Positions 38,555 to 47,264 of a stretch of 64,000 nt of DNA are shown one piece after another. The notes under the pieces were generated by a model. The model was not told the DNA's origin. It did not search any database and saw only the letters and a list, made by a program, of their open reading frames with translations. A program made the position numbers and the translations under genes. The number at the start of each line of letters is the position of its first letter. Within the stretch, counting starts at the first letter, position 1. This DNA comes from Actinoplanes sp. TBRC 11911 (GTDB lineage: Bacteria; Actinomycetota; Actinomycetes; Mycobacteriales; Micromonosporaceae), in the NCBI RefSeq assembly GCF_012933445.1, contig NZ_JABBNC010000041.1, forward strand, positions 32,997 to 96,996, read 5' to 3'.

Positions 38555-38950
38555 GTGAGCGAACGAAAACGCGCGGCCGCCGTTATCGTGCGGGACGGCC
38601 GTGTCCTGATGGTGCACGAACGAGCCCGGCGATCCGGCGGCGGCGAGTGGTGGACGCTGCCCGGCGGCAGCATCGACCCCGGCGAAACCCCTGAGCAGGC
38701 GGTGCGCCGCGAGGTCTTCGAGGAGACCGGCTTGGTGGTGACGAACGCCCGCTACGTCTTGGAAATGCCCTACCCGTCCGGCATGACCTCGGTCTTCACC
38801 GTCGACGTGGCCGACGGCGACCCCCGCCTGGCCCCCGACGACGGCACCGGCCCGGTCCCCTTGGGCTTGGACTGGCTCCCCACCCAGGACTTACCCACAA
38901 CCCACCGCGGCGTCCCGGTCCCCCCAATAATCGTCGTGGTCCCCACCTAG
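38555..38950 (+). CDS. NUDIX hydrolase
   Basis: 131 residues. The NUDIX box, GGSIDPGETPEQAVRREVFEETGL-type, is complete: GSIDPGE, then REVFEETGL. A preceding WWTLPGG and following YVLEMPYPSG complete the fold. NUDIX enzymes hydrolyse nucleoside diphosphates linked to another group; the substrate cannot be told. The GTG at 38555 is used because TAGCCT lies seven nt before it (leaderless) and the family begins here; the frame is open further upstream. A perfect DnaA box (TTGTCCACA, 38504-38512) lies in the upstream region. Confidence 0.93.
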   Translation: MSERKRAAAVIVRDGRVLMVHERARRSGGGEWWTLPGGSIDPGETPEQAVRREVFEETGLVVTNARYVLEMPYPSGMTSVFTVDVADGDPRLAPDDGTGPVPLGLDWLPTQDLPTTHRGVPVPPIIVVVPT

Positions 38951-39012
38951 CCCAGCCCGACAAGGCAGCGGCGGGAACGGCCCGATGGCCCGAAACCGTC
39001 CAGCCGGCGAGC

Positions 39013-39063
39013 GGCAACCGCACCGCGGGTTTCCAGAGGCTCGGCCCAGGAGCAGATATGACG
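39013..39063 (-). repeat. tRNA-tail element, copy C
   Basis: On the minus strand it reads CGTCATATCT, an imperfect GC hairpin around GGGCCGAGCC, then AACCCGCGGTGCGGTTGCC. It follows the tRNA-Ala terminator hairpin directly. It is the most diverged of the three copies; the GC hairpin has lost one or two pairs. Confidence 0.7.
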
Positions 39064-39065
39064 AA

Positions 39066-39100
39066 GTCCCCTAACTCCGCGCATTCCGCGGACAGGGGAC
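39066..39100 (-). terminator. Hairpin after tRNA-Ala
   Basis: GTCCCCT (39066-39072) pairs with AGGGGAC (39094-39100), and inside CCGCG (39077-39081) with CGCGG (39087-39091). It lies 13 nt after the tRNA and runs on into TTCGTCATATCT on the minus strand. Confidence 0.75.
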
Positions 39101-39112
39101 CTTGAAAACTCG

Positions 39113-39185
39113 TGGAGCCCACGGGACTTGAACCCGTAACCCCCGCCTTGCAAAGGCGGTGCTCTGCCAGTTGAGCTAGGGCCCC
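39113..39185 (-). tRNA. tRNA-Ala (anticodon TGC)
   Basis: 73 nt. Acceptor GGGGCCC/GGGCTCC with one G-U pair, D arm with AACTGGCAGAGC, anticodon stem CCGCC/GGCGG with loop TTTGCAA, so anticodon TGC, and T arm ending GGTTCAAGTCC. The discriminator is A; CCA is not encoded. Confidence 0.97.
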
Positions 39186-39201
39186 TGAACCCGCCTGAAC
39201 G

Positions 39202-39330
39202 CTATCGCAGGTCCGGAGAAGTAGTGGCTTCATGCCAGAGCGCCCGCTCATCAGAAGATGCCTTGACCTTCTTGAAGACGAACAGAGCAGCCCCAGCGAT
39301 GCCAGCGAGGATCAGAAGCTTCTTCAGCAT
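39202..39330 (-). CDS. DLW-39 family microprotein
   Basis: 42 residues: one N-terminal membrane-like helix (LLILAGIAGAALFVF), a basic patch FKKVKAS, then DERALWHEATTSPDLR. The DLW-39 family is a set of about 40-residue proteins of unknown function in actinobacteria that keep a Leu-Trp near the C-terminus, visible here as ALW. They typically sit beside tRNA-Ala/tRNA-Ile near gyrA, exactly as here. The ATG at 39330 is the family start; longer frames upstream do not resemble it. It lies between the two tRNA genes on the same strand, 16 nt before the tRNA-Ala. Confidence 0.88.
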   Translation of the reverse strand: MLKKLLILAGIAGAALFVFKKVKASSDERALWHEATTSPDLR

Positions 39331-39570
39331 GAACCCAACCCCTACCACAGACAACAGCACCCGACCACACCAACAACCAACCACGCCCAAAGCCCCGACC
39401 CCACGAGGAGCACACCGGAGCTAGGTAGAACACTAGAACCAGACAAAACGCAGGCCCAGGTAAAGCACCGGGACAGAAGAGTCAGCACACCACTTAGCGC
39501 AAGCACACCGGCAAGCGCGCCAGCGCGAAGCCCCCAAAGCCCGGCCCGGGACGGTGACCGCCACACGAAG
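39331..39570. other. Non-coding stretch between DLW-39 and the tRNA-Ile tail
   Basis: AC-rich on the + strand (39350-39530) with no recognisable gene; the open frames on either strand are short and of odd composition. It should hold the DLW-39 promoter. Confidence 0.45.
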
Positions 39571-39571
39571 G

Positions 39572-39623
39572 GTGGCCACCGCACCGTGGGTTTCCGGGGC
39601 TCGGCCCCGGAGAAGATATGACG
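39572..39623 (-). repeat. tRNA-tail element, copy B
   Basis: On the minus strand it reads CGTCATATCT, then the perfect hairpin CCGGGGC-CGA-GCCCCGG, then AACCCACGGTGCGGTGGCC. It follows the tRNA-Ile hairpin. The outer pair of the GC hairpin is C-G here but G-C in copy A, a compensated change. Confidence 0.75.
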
Positions 39624-39671
39624 AGTGGCCACGGTCCGCGTTTTGTGCGGACAGGGGACCCCGCCACTCGT
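39621..39671 (-). terminator. Hairpin after tRNA-Ile
   Basis: ACGAGTGGC (39621-39629) pairs with GCCACTCGT (39663-39671), with an inner GTCCGC/GCGGAC stem (39634-39639 and 39647-39652). It starts at the 3' end of the tRNA and runs into the CGTCATATCT of the tail element. Confidence 0.75.
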
Positions 39672-39744
39672 GGGGCTAGATGGAATCGAACCATCGACCT
39701 CAGAGTTATCAGCTCTGCGCTCTAACCGACTGAGCTATAGCCCC
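39671..39744 (-). tRNA. tRNA-Ile (anticodon GAT)
   Basis: 74 nt. Acceptor GGGGCTA/TAGCCCC, D arm with AGTCGGTTAGAGC, anticodon stem CAGAG/CTCTG with loop CTGATAA (GAT), and T arm GATGGTTCGATTCCATC. The discriminator is A; CCA is not encoded. Confidence 0.97.
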
Positions 39745-39821
39745 GTAAGTGCGAGAGGAACGTTACCGCACAGGGTTACGAGCGACCAAAACGGGGTGGC
39801 CCGTAACCCTGCGCGTATACG

Positions 39822-40706
39822 TCAGTCCCGCTCGGCGAGGGTCAGCTCGACGCCGCCGACCAGGTCGGCGCAGACGTTGTAGATGAACGCCCCGAGCGTC
39901 GCCAGCGCCGTGAACAGCACGACATTGACCGCCCCGAGCAGCATCGACGTGCCGATCACGCCCCAGGCGGTGATCTGGAAGCCACCGGTGGAGCCGCCGG
40001 TGTCGGCGCCGCCGCTGGCGCTCACGAGCTCCTTCAGGCTGCTGTTGACCTCGCCCCAGACGCCCATGGCGTCGAGTGCGAGGTAGAGCACCGAGGTGGC
40101 GACGACCACGACGATGAACAGCACGACCGAGACCGCGAACGAGAACTTCATCACGGACCACGGATCGATCCGCTTGAGGTTCAGCCGGGCCCGGCGCGGG
40201 CCGCGCGCGGCGGCCGAGGAGACCGTCGAGCGGGCCGAGCGGACCGTTTCGGAGACACGGGCGGCGCCGACGGCGGCCGCTCCGGCCGCCGGCTGCTGAC
40301 CGGGCCGCTGCTTTACCCCGGGCTGGGTCGGTGCGGCGCCCGGGCCGGACACCGAGGCACCGCCGGGCCGCTGAGCGGCCGGCGGTGGGGTGACCCGTCC
40401 GGACGTGCTTCCCGGCGCCGCACCCTTGCCCTTGGTGACGACCGGCACAGTTGCCGAGCCTTTCGCCACGGACGGCCCGCCGGGTCGTTTCGTGTCGGAC
40501 GAACCGTCACTGTCGGCGGTGGGCTCACCCGGCGGCGGGGCCATGCCCGGGGCTCGGGTGAACTTCGGCGGGGTCGGCGGATCCGCGGGGCCCGCGGGTC
40601 GCCCCGCGGTATCGCGTCCGTTCGGGGTGGCGCCATCCTTCTTCGCCGCCTCGTCCGGAGTCGCTGAGGCCCCCAGACCCCCCGACTTCGCCTGTGTCTC
40701 CGGCAT
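39822..40706 (-). CDS. DUF3566 membrane protein next to gyrA
   Basis: 294 residues. The first 170 are disordered and rich in Pro, Gly, Ala and Ser. The C-terminal 115 form the DUF3566 domain: RARLNLKRIDPWSVMKFSFA, TM helix VSVVLFIVVVVATSVLYLAL, and TAWGVIGTSMLLGAVNVVLF with a second TM helix, then ATLGAFIYNVCADLVGGVE. It is the conserved partner downstream of gyrA in actinobacteria (Rv0007-like), of unknown function, perhaps in the division or wall machinery. The ATG at 40706 is 3 nt after the gyrA stop. The two tRNAs follow it downstream. Confidence 0.9.
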   Translation of the reverse strand: MPETQAKSGGLGASATPDEAAKKDGATPNGRDTAGRPAGPADPPTPPKFTRAPGMAPPPGEPTADSDGSSDTKRPGGPSVAKGSATVPVVTKGKGAAPGSTSGRVTPPPAAQRPGGASVSGPGAAPTQPGVKQRPGQQPAAGAAAVGAARVSETVRSARSTVSSAAARGPRRARLNLKRIDPWSVMKFSFAVSVVLFIVVVVATSVLYLALDAMGVWGEVNSSLKELVSASGGADTGGSTGGFQITAWGVIGTSMLLGAVNVVLFTALATLGAFIYNVCADLVGGVELTLAERD

Positions 40707-40709
40707 CAA

Positions 40710-43223
40710 CTAGTCCTGTTCGTCAGGCTCGTCGGCATTGCGAGCAAGCGCCACGATGGTTACACCTTCAGGGAGGTCCATCAGCTTGACCCCCATTGTG
40801 TTCCGATCCCGCGTTCGCCGTACAGGCTTCACGGGAGTCCGGATGACACCACCATTGCTGGTGATGGCAAATAGTTCATCCTCCGGGCTGATCACGAGCG
40901 CCCCCACCAGGCCACCACGGCGTTCCGTGATTTTCGCGGTGAGCACTCCCTTACCGCCGCGGCCCTGTACCGGATACTCCTCGATGGGCGTCCGCTTTGC
41001 ATACCCACCGTTGGTGGCGACCAACACATCCATGCCCTCGCGCACGACCTCCATGGCGAGAAGCTCGTCATTGTCCCCGAAACGCATCCCGATCACACCA
41101 GATGTGGCCCGGCCCATGGGCCGCAACGCCTCGTCGGTGGCATTGAACCGGATGGCTTGAGCGTGCTTGGAGACCAGGAGCAGGTCGTTCTCCGATGACG
41201 CCAGGGCCGCCCCCACCAATTCGTCGTCCTCCCGCAGGTTGATGGCGATGATGCCACCACTGCGGTTGGAGTCAAATTCGTCGAGGCGGGTCTTCTTCAC
41301 GAGACCATTCTTAGTGGCGAGCACAAGGTATGGGGCGACCTGGTAGTTCGGGATCTGGATGATCTGTGCGATGTGCTCGTCCGGCTGGAACGCCAGAAGG
41401 TTCGCGACGTGCTGGCCCTTGGCGGATCGGTTGGCCTCGGGCAGCTCGTACGCCTTGGCCCGGTAGACCCGGCCCTTGTTCGTGAAGAACAGCACCCAGT
41501 CGTGCGTGGAGATGACGAAAAAGTGCGAAACGATGTCGTCCTGCCGCAAGGATGCGCCGCTCACGCCCTTGCCGCCGCGCTTCTGCGACCGGTACATGTC
41601 GAGCTTGGTGCGCTTGGCATAACCGGTTCGTGTGATCGTCACCACAACGTCCTCGCGCGTGATGAGGTCCTCCATGGAGACCTCACCGTCGAACGGGATG
41701 ATCTGGGTCTTCCGCTCGTCGCCGTACTTCTGCACGATCTCGCCGAGTTCCTCGGAGACGATCGCCCGCTGCCGTTCCGGCTTGGCGAGGATGTCCCGCA
41801 GGTCGGCGATGTCCAGCTCGATCTTGGCGAGCTCGTCGATGATCCGCTGGCGCTCGAGGGCGGCCAGCCGGCGCAGCTGCATGTCGAGGATCGCGCCGGC
41901 CTGGATCTCGTCGATGTCGAGCAGCTGGATCAGCCCGCTACGCGCGTCCTCGACGGTGGGCGAGCGCCGGATCAGGGCGATCACCTCGTCGAGCGCGTCC
42001 AGCGCCTTGACCAGGCCGCGCAGGATGTGCGCCCGCTCCTCGGCCTTGCGCAGGCGGAACGCGGTGCGCCGGCGGATGACGTCGATCTGGTGGTCGACGT
42101 AGTACCGGATGAACTGGGCCAGGTTCAGCGTGCGGGGCACGCCGTCGACCAGGGCCAGCATGTTGGCGCCGAAGGTTTCCTGCAGCTGGGTGTGCTTGTA
42201 CAGGTTGTTCAGCACGACCTTGGCGACGGCGTCGCGCTTCAGGACCAGGATCAACCGCATTCCGGTACGCCCGGACGACTCGTCCCGGATGTCCGCGATG
42301 CCGGTGAGCTTGCCCTCCTTGACCAGCTCGGCGACGCGCTCGGCGAGGTTGTCCGGGTTGACCTGGTAGGGCAGCTCGGTGACCACCAGGCAGGGCCGGC
42401 CGCGCGGGTCCTCCTCGACCTCGACGACGGCACGCATCCGGATCGACCCGCGACCGGTGCGGTAGGCGTCCTGAATCGCCTGCTGACCGACGATCAGGCC
42501 CTTGGTCGGGAAGTCGGGACCCTTGACGAGTTCCAGCATCGCCTCGAGCGCCGTGGCCTCGTCCGACTCCGGGTTGTCCAGCTGCCACTGCACGGCCGCC
42601 GCGATCTCCCGCAGGTTGTGCGGCGGGATCTTGGTGGCCATCCCGACCGCGATGCCCTCGGAGCCGTTGACCAGCAGGTTCGGGAACCGCGCCGGCAGGA
42701 TTACCGGCTCTTTGGCCCGCCCGTCGTAGTTGTCCTGCATGTCGACGGTGTCTTCGTCGATGTCACGCAGCATCTCCATGGCCAGCGGCGCGAGCTTCGC
42801 CTCGGTGTACCGCATGGCGGCCGGCGGGTCGTTGCCGGGCGAGCCGAAGTTGCCGTTGCCGTCGATCAGCGGGTACCGCAGGGACCAGGGCTGGCCCATC
42901 CGGACCAGGGCGTCGTAGATCGACGAGTCGCCGTGCGGGTGGTAGTTACCCATCACTTCGCCGACGACCCGGGCGCACTTCACGTAGCCGCGGTCGGGCC
43001 GGAAGCCGGAGTCGTACATCGCGTACAGGATCTTGCGGTGTACCGGCTTGAGGCCGTCTCGCACGTCGGGGAGGGCGCGGCCCACGATCACGCTCATCGC
43101 GTAGTCGAGGTACGACCGCTGCATCTCGACCTCGAGGCCGACCGGCTCGACGCGCTGGGTCACGCCGCCGCCGTCCGGCTCCTGCGTCGCGTCGCCGTCA
43201 GGGGGTTCGGGTGTGTCAGTCAC
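40710..43223 (-). CDS. gyrA: DNA gyrase subunit A
   Basis: 837 residues, full length. The active-site region has ARVVGEVMGNYHPHGDSSIY and AAMRYTEAKL, with the catalytic Tyr of the RYTEAKL motif. The quinolone-resistance-determining positions read Ser (equivalent to E. coli 83) and Asp (87), the susceptible state in E. coli numbering. The C-terminal domain contains the GyrA box QKRGGKG needed for DNA wrapping. Gyrase introduces negative supercoils with ATP. The start is GTG at 43223 with AAGGG upstream. It follows gyrB by 120 nt and is followed by the DUF3566 gene. Confidence 0.98.
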   Translation of the reverse strand: MTDTPEPPDGDATQEPDGGGVTQRVEPVGLEVEMQRSYLDYAMSVIVGRALPDVRDGLKPVHRKILYAMYDSGFRPDRGYVKCARVVGEVMGNYHPHGDSSIYDALVRMGQPWSLRYPLIDGNGNFGSPGNDPPAAMRYTEAKLAPLAMEMLRDIDEDTVDMQDNYDGRAKEPVILPARFPNLLVNGSEGIAVGMATKIPPHNLREIAAAVQWQLDNPESDEATALEAMLELVKGPDFPTKGLIVGQQAIQDAYRTGRGSIRMRAVVEVEEDPRGRPCLVVTELPYQVNPDNLAERVAELVKEGKLTGIADIRDESSGRTGMRLILVLKRDAVAKVVLNNLYKHTQLQETFGANMLALVDGVPRTLNLAQFIRYYVDHQIDVIRRRTAFRLRKAEERAHILRGLVKALDALDEVIALIRRSPTVEDARSGLIQLLDIDEIQAGAILDMQLRRLAALERQRIIDELAKIELDIADLRDILAKPERQRAIVSEELGEIVQKYGDERKTQIIPFDGEVSMEDLITREDVVVTITRTGYAKRTKLDMYRSQKRGGKGVSGASLRQDDIVSHFFVISTHDWVLFFTNKGRVYRAKAYELPEANRSAKGQHVANLLAFQPDEHIAQIIQIPNYQVAPYLVLATKNGLVKKTRLDEFDSNRSGGIIAINLREDDELVGAALASSENDLLLVSKHAQAIRFNATDEALRPMGRATSGVIGMRFGDNDELLAMEVVREGMDVLVATNGGYAKRTPIEEYPVQGRGGKGVLTAKITERRGGLVGALVISPEDELFAITSNGGVIRTPVKPVRRTRDRNTMGVKLMDLPEGVTIVALARNADEPDEQD

Positions 43224-43342
43224 TGTTAACCCTTACTCAAGGTAAATCCAGACAAGCACGGCAAAAGCCCGCATCTTGCTGTGGATAACGTTGTGGAAAG
43301 TCCGTGGGCGCTGTGGATACAGCAGTGGCAACCGGACATCTT
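43224..43342 (-). promoter_or_regulatory. gyrA-gyrB spacer with DnaA-box sequence
   Basis: TGTGGATAA at 43280-43288 is a perfect TTATCCACA box on the minus strand, and TGTGGATAC and TTGTGGAAA lie within 35 nt of it. The cluster is 7 kb from oriC and inside the gyr operon. It could serve DnaA titration or control of gyrA. Confidence 0.55.
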
Positions 43343-45295
43343 CTAGATGTCCAGGAACCTCACATCCTTGGCGTTGCGCTGGATGAAGGACCGTCGAGCC
43401 TCGACGTCTTCACCCATCAGGACGCTGAACAACTCGTCCGCGACGGCGGCGTCGTCGAGCGTGACCTGACGCAGCGTGCGCGTTGCCGGATCCATGGTCG
43501 TGTCCCACAACTCGTGGAAGTTCATCTCGCCGAGACCCTTGAACCGCTGGATGTCATCCGGCTTGGCGTTCGGCTTCTTCTGCTGACGCAGTGCGATCAG
43601 GCCGTCACGTTCTCGGTCCGAGTACGCGTACTGCGCGTCGTCGCCCCGCTTGTTCCATTTGATCTTGTAGAGCGGCGGGGCCGCCAGGTAGACGTGGCCC
43701 TGCTCGACCAGCGGCCGCATGAAGCGGAACAGCAGGGTCAGCAGCAGCGTCTGGATGTGCTGCCCGTCGACGTCCGCGTCGGCCATCAGCACGATCTTGT
43801 GATAGCGCAGCTTGGCGATGTCGAAGTCGTCGTGGATGCCGGTGCCGAGCGCGGTGATCAGCGCCTGGACCTCGTTGTTCTTCAGCACCCGGTCGATCCG
43901 GGCCTTCTCCACGTTGAGGATCTTGCCGCGGATCGGCAGGATCGCCTGGATCTGGCTGTCGCGGCCCTGCTTGGCCGAGCCGCCCGCCGAGTCACCCTCG
44001 ACGATGAACAGCTCGGAGACGCGCGGGTCGGTGGACTGGCAGTCGGCCAGCTTGCCCGGCATCGAGCCGGACTCCAGCAGCGACTTGCGCCGGGCCAGCT
44101 TGCGGGCCTGCTGCGCGGCGATACGCGCCCGGGACGCCTGGTCGGCCTTCGTGATGATGGCCTTGGCCTCCGCCGGGTTGCGGTCGAACCAGTCGGCGAG
44201 CTGCTCGTTGGCCACCCGCTGCACGAAGCTCTTCATGTCGGTGTTGCCGAGCTTCGTCTTGGTCTGGCCCTCGAACTGCGGGTTCGCCAGGGTCACCGAG
44301 ATGATCGCGGCGAGACCCTCGCGGATGTCCTCGCCGGAGAGGTTCTGGTCGCCCTTGAGCAGCTTCTTGTCTTTGCCGTACCGGTTGACGATGGTGGTCA
44401 GCGCGGCACGGAAACCCTCTTCGTGGGTGCCGCCCTCGTGCGTGTTGATCCGGTTGGCGAACGTGTAGATCGACTCGCCGTACGACTCGTTCCACTGCAT
44501 CGCGATCTCGACCGCCATGCGCGCCTCGGTGTCCTCGGACGCGAACTCGATCACCGACTTGTGGATCGAGTTCTTCGTGGCGTTGAGGTGCCGCACGAAG
44601 TCGGCGATGCCGCCGGCGTACATGAAGCTGACCGTGCGGGGCTCGCCGTTCTCGTCGGCCGCCTCGGCCCGCCGGTCGGTCAGGTTGATGGTCAGCCCAC
44701 GGTTGAGGAAGGCCATCTCCTGGAGCCGGCGGTAGATCGTCTGCCAGTCGAACTCGACCGTCTCGAACACCGTCGCGTCCGGCCAGAACTGCACCGTCGA
44801 GCCGGTCGTGTCGGTCGTCTCGCCCTTCTCCAGCGGGCCCGGCTTCGACTTCGTGTACTGCTGGCGCCACACGTTGCCGGACTTGTGGATCTCCACCGCC
44901 ATCTTCACGGACAGCGCGTTCACCACCGAGACGCCGACGCCGTGCAGACCGCCGGACACCGCGTACGCCTTGCCGTCGAACTTGCCGCCGGCGTGCAGGA
45001 CGGTCAGCGCCACCTCCACGCCAGGCTTCTTGAGCGTCGGGTGCAGGTCGACCGGGAAGCCACGGCCGTTGTCGGTGACCGAGACGCCACCGTCGGCCAG
45101 CAGGATCACGTCGATCCTGTCGCAGTACCCTGCAAGGGCCTCGTCGACAGCGTTGTCGACAACCTCCCAGACCAGGTGGTGGAGGCCGCGCTCGCCGGTG
45201 GAACCGATGTACATACCGGGGCGCTTGCGGACCGCCTCGAGGCCTTCCAGCACCTGAATAGACGAGGCGCCGTATTCCTGCTTCTTCTCTGCCAC
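43343..45295 (-). CDS. gyrB: DNA gyrase subunit B
   Basis: 650 residues. The GHKL ATPase domain has LEAVRKRPGMYIGSTGERGL, VDNAVDEALAGYC, VTDNGRGFPVD and GGKFDGKAYAVSGGLHGVG. The TOPRIM/QRDR region has IVEGDSAGGSAKQGRDSQIQ and the acidic MADADVDGQHI; the C-terminal RFKGLGEMNFHELWDTTM closes the protein. GyrB hydrolyses ATP to drive the strand passage by GyrA. The start is GTG at 45295. There is a long 5' region of over 200 nt to the likely promoter. It lies upstream of gyrA on the same strand. Confidence 0.98.
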   Translation of the reverse strand: MAEKKQEYGASSIQVLEGLEAVRKRPGMYIGSTGERGLHHLVWEVVDNAVDEALAGYCDRIDVILLADGGVSVTDNGRGFPVDLHPTLKKPGVEVALTVLHAGGKFDGKAYAVSGGLHGVGVSVVNALSVKMAVEIHKSGNVWRQQYTKSKPGPLEKGETTDTTGSTVQFWPDATVFETVEFDWQTIYRRLQEMAFLNRGLTINLTDRRAEAADENGEPRTVSFMYAGGIADFVRHLNATKNSIHKSVIEFASEDTEARMAVEIAMQWNESYGESIYTFANRINTHEGGTHEEGFRAALTTIVNRYGKDKKLLKGDQNLSGEDIREGLAAIISVTLANPQFEGQTKTKLGNTDMKSFVQRVANEQLADWFDRNPAEAKAIITKADQASRARIAAQQARKLARRKSLLESGSMPGKLADCQSTDPRVSELFIVEGDSAGGSAKQGRDSQIQAILPIRGKILNVEKARIDRVLKNNEVQALITALGTGIHDDFDIAKLRYHKIVLMADADVDGQHIQTLLLTLLFRFMRPLVEQGHVYLAAPPLYKIKWNKRGDDAQYAYSDRERDGLIALRQQKKPNAKPDDIQRFKGLGEMNFHELWDTTMDPATRTLRQVTLDDAAVADELFSVLMGEDVEARRSFIQRNAKDVRFLDI

Positions 45296-45835
45296 CCTCG
45301 GCCACTTTCTCGCACCGGACCCGAAGGCTCGGCACGGGGTCGGCGGGTCGCGGCAGAGGCCGGCAGGCAGGGATCACCACAGATGACACCGCGGAAATGC
45401 AGCGGACCACCGGTGGAACCGTGCTCGCCGGTCGCCGCGGCGGGCCCGCGGATCGTGATCGGCTGGAAAAACCGCCCAGTTTTCGCCGTCGAAGCGCACT
45501 CGGCGTGAAAAAACTGCGCAGCGTGACGACACGGAGTCACCACGCATAGTTTTCCCGGTCGTTATCGATTCTACTCCGCCGAGACGAGTTGGCGAGGGTG
45601 CCGCACCCCGTCCGGGTGCCTCAGATTGCCGTAGCGGCTTCGAGCCCACCACCCACGTCTCCCCCTACACGGAATGGCCACCCCGGACAACGACAACTGA
45701 TCGGGCGGGGCGCGCCTTCCGCGCACCGCCGCCACGCACTGCGACACTGCCTCCCGGCGGCGGGGGTTTGTGTCGTAACCTCTGCCCGCGCGGGCCGGTG
45801 CGGCCGCGAGGCAGGTCGAGGAGGGATGGCCCCCA
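45296..45835. other. Intergenic region upstream of gyrB
   Basis: 540 nt between gyrB and a divergent gene. The middle (45500-45580) is AT-richer and probably holds the gyrB promoter; TAGAAT on the minus strand near 45573 may be its -10. No gene was recognised on either strand. GAGGAGG at 45818-45826 serves the next gene. Confidence 0.5.
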
Positions 45836-46402
45836 ATGGCGCACGACAAGGGGCTGGAGAACGTCGCGGTGCACTGGCCGCGGACGAACCAGTACTACGA
45901 CCCGGTTGCCCCAGCCGAGTTCGTCGACTTCGGGGCGGTCGCCGACACCCCCGAGATCGCCGCGCCGACCGGGGCGCTGGCGCTGCACATCGCCAAGACA
46001 GGCACGGTGCGCGCGACGGCGTACACGGAATTGGTTGATCTTCTACTGGGTCTGGACGGTGTCCTGTACGCGACGGACGCCGCCGCCGAGGACGAGGACC
46101 CGGTGATCGACCCGGACGGGTGCGCGTGGATCGCCGGCGGCCTGGAGCGCTTCGTCGAGGGCCACGAGAAGTTCGGTGACCTGGTCACCTTCGACACGGT
46201 GGGCGAGGTGATGCGCAACGCGGTGCGTGCCGGCCGGCTCCCCGACCAGCAGTTGCGCTGGCTCGACAATCGCTTGGCGGCGTTGCGCGACGACGCCGGG
46301 AACGCGCCGCACTGGAGCTTCGCACGCTCCGAACTGGCCGTCCTGGGCGGCTTCTACCGCCGCTGTGCCGACCGGGGATTCGCGGTTTTCGCGGACTACT
46401 GA
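45836..46402 (+). CDS. Hypothetical protein, 188 residues
   Basis: The ATG is preceded by GAGGAGG at a good distance. The protein is acidic and helical, without signal or membrane segments: VAVHWPRTNQYYDPVAPAEF, ALALHIAKTGTVRATAYTEL, WIAGGLERFVEGHEKFGDLV, FDTVGEVMRNAVRAG and HWSFARSELAVLGGFYRRC. No domain is recognised. It lies between gyrB and dciA on the opposite strand to the replication genes, and its 3' end faces dciA 130 nt away. The position in the dnaA-gyrA block is unusual for an unknown protein and may be specific to this lineage. Confidence 0.72.
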   Translation: MAHDKGLENVAVHWPRTNQYYDPVAPAEFVDFGAVADTPEIAAPTGALALHIAKTGTVRATAYTELVDLLLGLDGVLYATDAAAEDEDPVIDPDGCAWIAGGLERFVEGHEKFGDLVTFDTVGEVMRNAVRAGRLPDQQLRWLDNRLAALRDDAGNAPHWSFARSELAVLGGFYRRCADRGFAVFADY

Positions 46403-46532
46403 GGTTCAAGACCCCGATGTCGTAGCCGGGTGGGGCGTACGGGCCGTCGCTCCCGCCGAGGGCCGAGCATGGGCGCGGGGCGCCCAGAACACTCGGCGAC
46501 GTGCGGGAGCGGTCGCGCTCAACCCGAAACCC

Positions 46533-47264
46533 TCAGCCGTAGGTGTCGCGCGGACCCCGGCCCTGCACGCGGCGCGGACCACGGTTCCAGGACGGGGCCG
46601 CCGGGCCGTGGATGTTGAGGCGGGTCACGACGTTGTGGCCCACCTCGGCCGCGATGATCTTGAGCAGGCGGGCGGTCAGCAGGCGCAACTGGGTCGCCCA
46701 CGCGGTCGACTCGGCCTCCACGGTCAGGACGCCGGCGTCCAGCTTGACCGGACGGCTGTGCTTGGCGACGTCGGGGCCGACGACCTTCTCCCAGGCGCCG
46801 AAGACCATCGCCTCCGCTTTCGGGCGCTCCCAGCCCCGGGCCCGGACCAGACGTTGCAGCATGTCGCCGAACAGCTGCGGATCGCGCGGGTCGGGGCCGG
46901 GACCCGAATAGCCGCGCGGACGTTTGCCGGTGCCCTCGCCGGAGCGGCGTCGCGGGGCGCGCGCGGCGGCATCGCGGCGCTTGGCGAGCGCCGCGTCGAG
47001 CACGGCCCGCGCCAGTTCCGGCCCGGAGGCACCCTCGGCGCCGGCGGCATCAGGCCCGGAAACCCCCTCAGCGGGCGCCTCGCCGTCCGGATCGGCGCCA
47101 TGCCAGGACGACCCAGCATCCGCGGCGGCCACGGGCTCAGCGGCCGTTGTGGAGTCCCCGGCGAGCGCGCCACGCTCCTCGCGGGACAGATTCCCGAGGC
47201 GCTCGCGCGACAGCTCCCGGGACAGGGTGGCGCGGTCCTCGCGGGACAGGTCTTCAGCCGGCAC
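46533..47264 (-). CDS. dciA: DciA-family protein (helicase loader/operator)
   Basis: 243 residues. The first 110 are charged, with SREDRATLSRELSRERLG-type repeats, and disordered. The C-terminal 130 residues form the DUF721/DciA domain: GDMLQRLVRARGWERPKAEA, VFGAWEKVVGPDVAKHSRPV, LTVEAESTAWATQLRLLTAR and VVTRLNIHGPAAPSW. DciA is the common bacterial partner that helps load the DnaB helicase. The start is GTG at 47264, overlapping the recF stop by 11 nt. In M. tuberculosis the same gene (Rv0004) follows recF and precedes gyrB. Confidence 0.9.
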   Translation of the reverse strand: MPAEDLSREDRATLSRELSRERLGNLSREERGALAGDSTTAAEPVAAADAGSSWHGADPDGEAPAEGVSGPDAAGAEGASGPELARAVLDAALAKRRDAAARAPRRRSGEGTGKRPRGYSGPGPDPRDPQLFGDMLQRLVRARGWERPKAEAMVFGAWEKVVGPDVAKHSRPVKLDAGVLTVEAESTAWATQLRLLTARLLKIIAAEVGHNVVTRLNIHGPAAPSWNRGPRRVQGRGPRDTYG

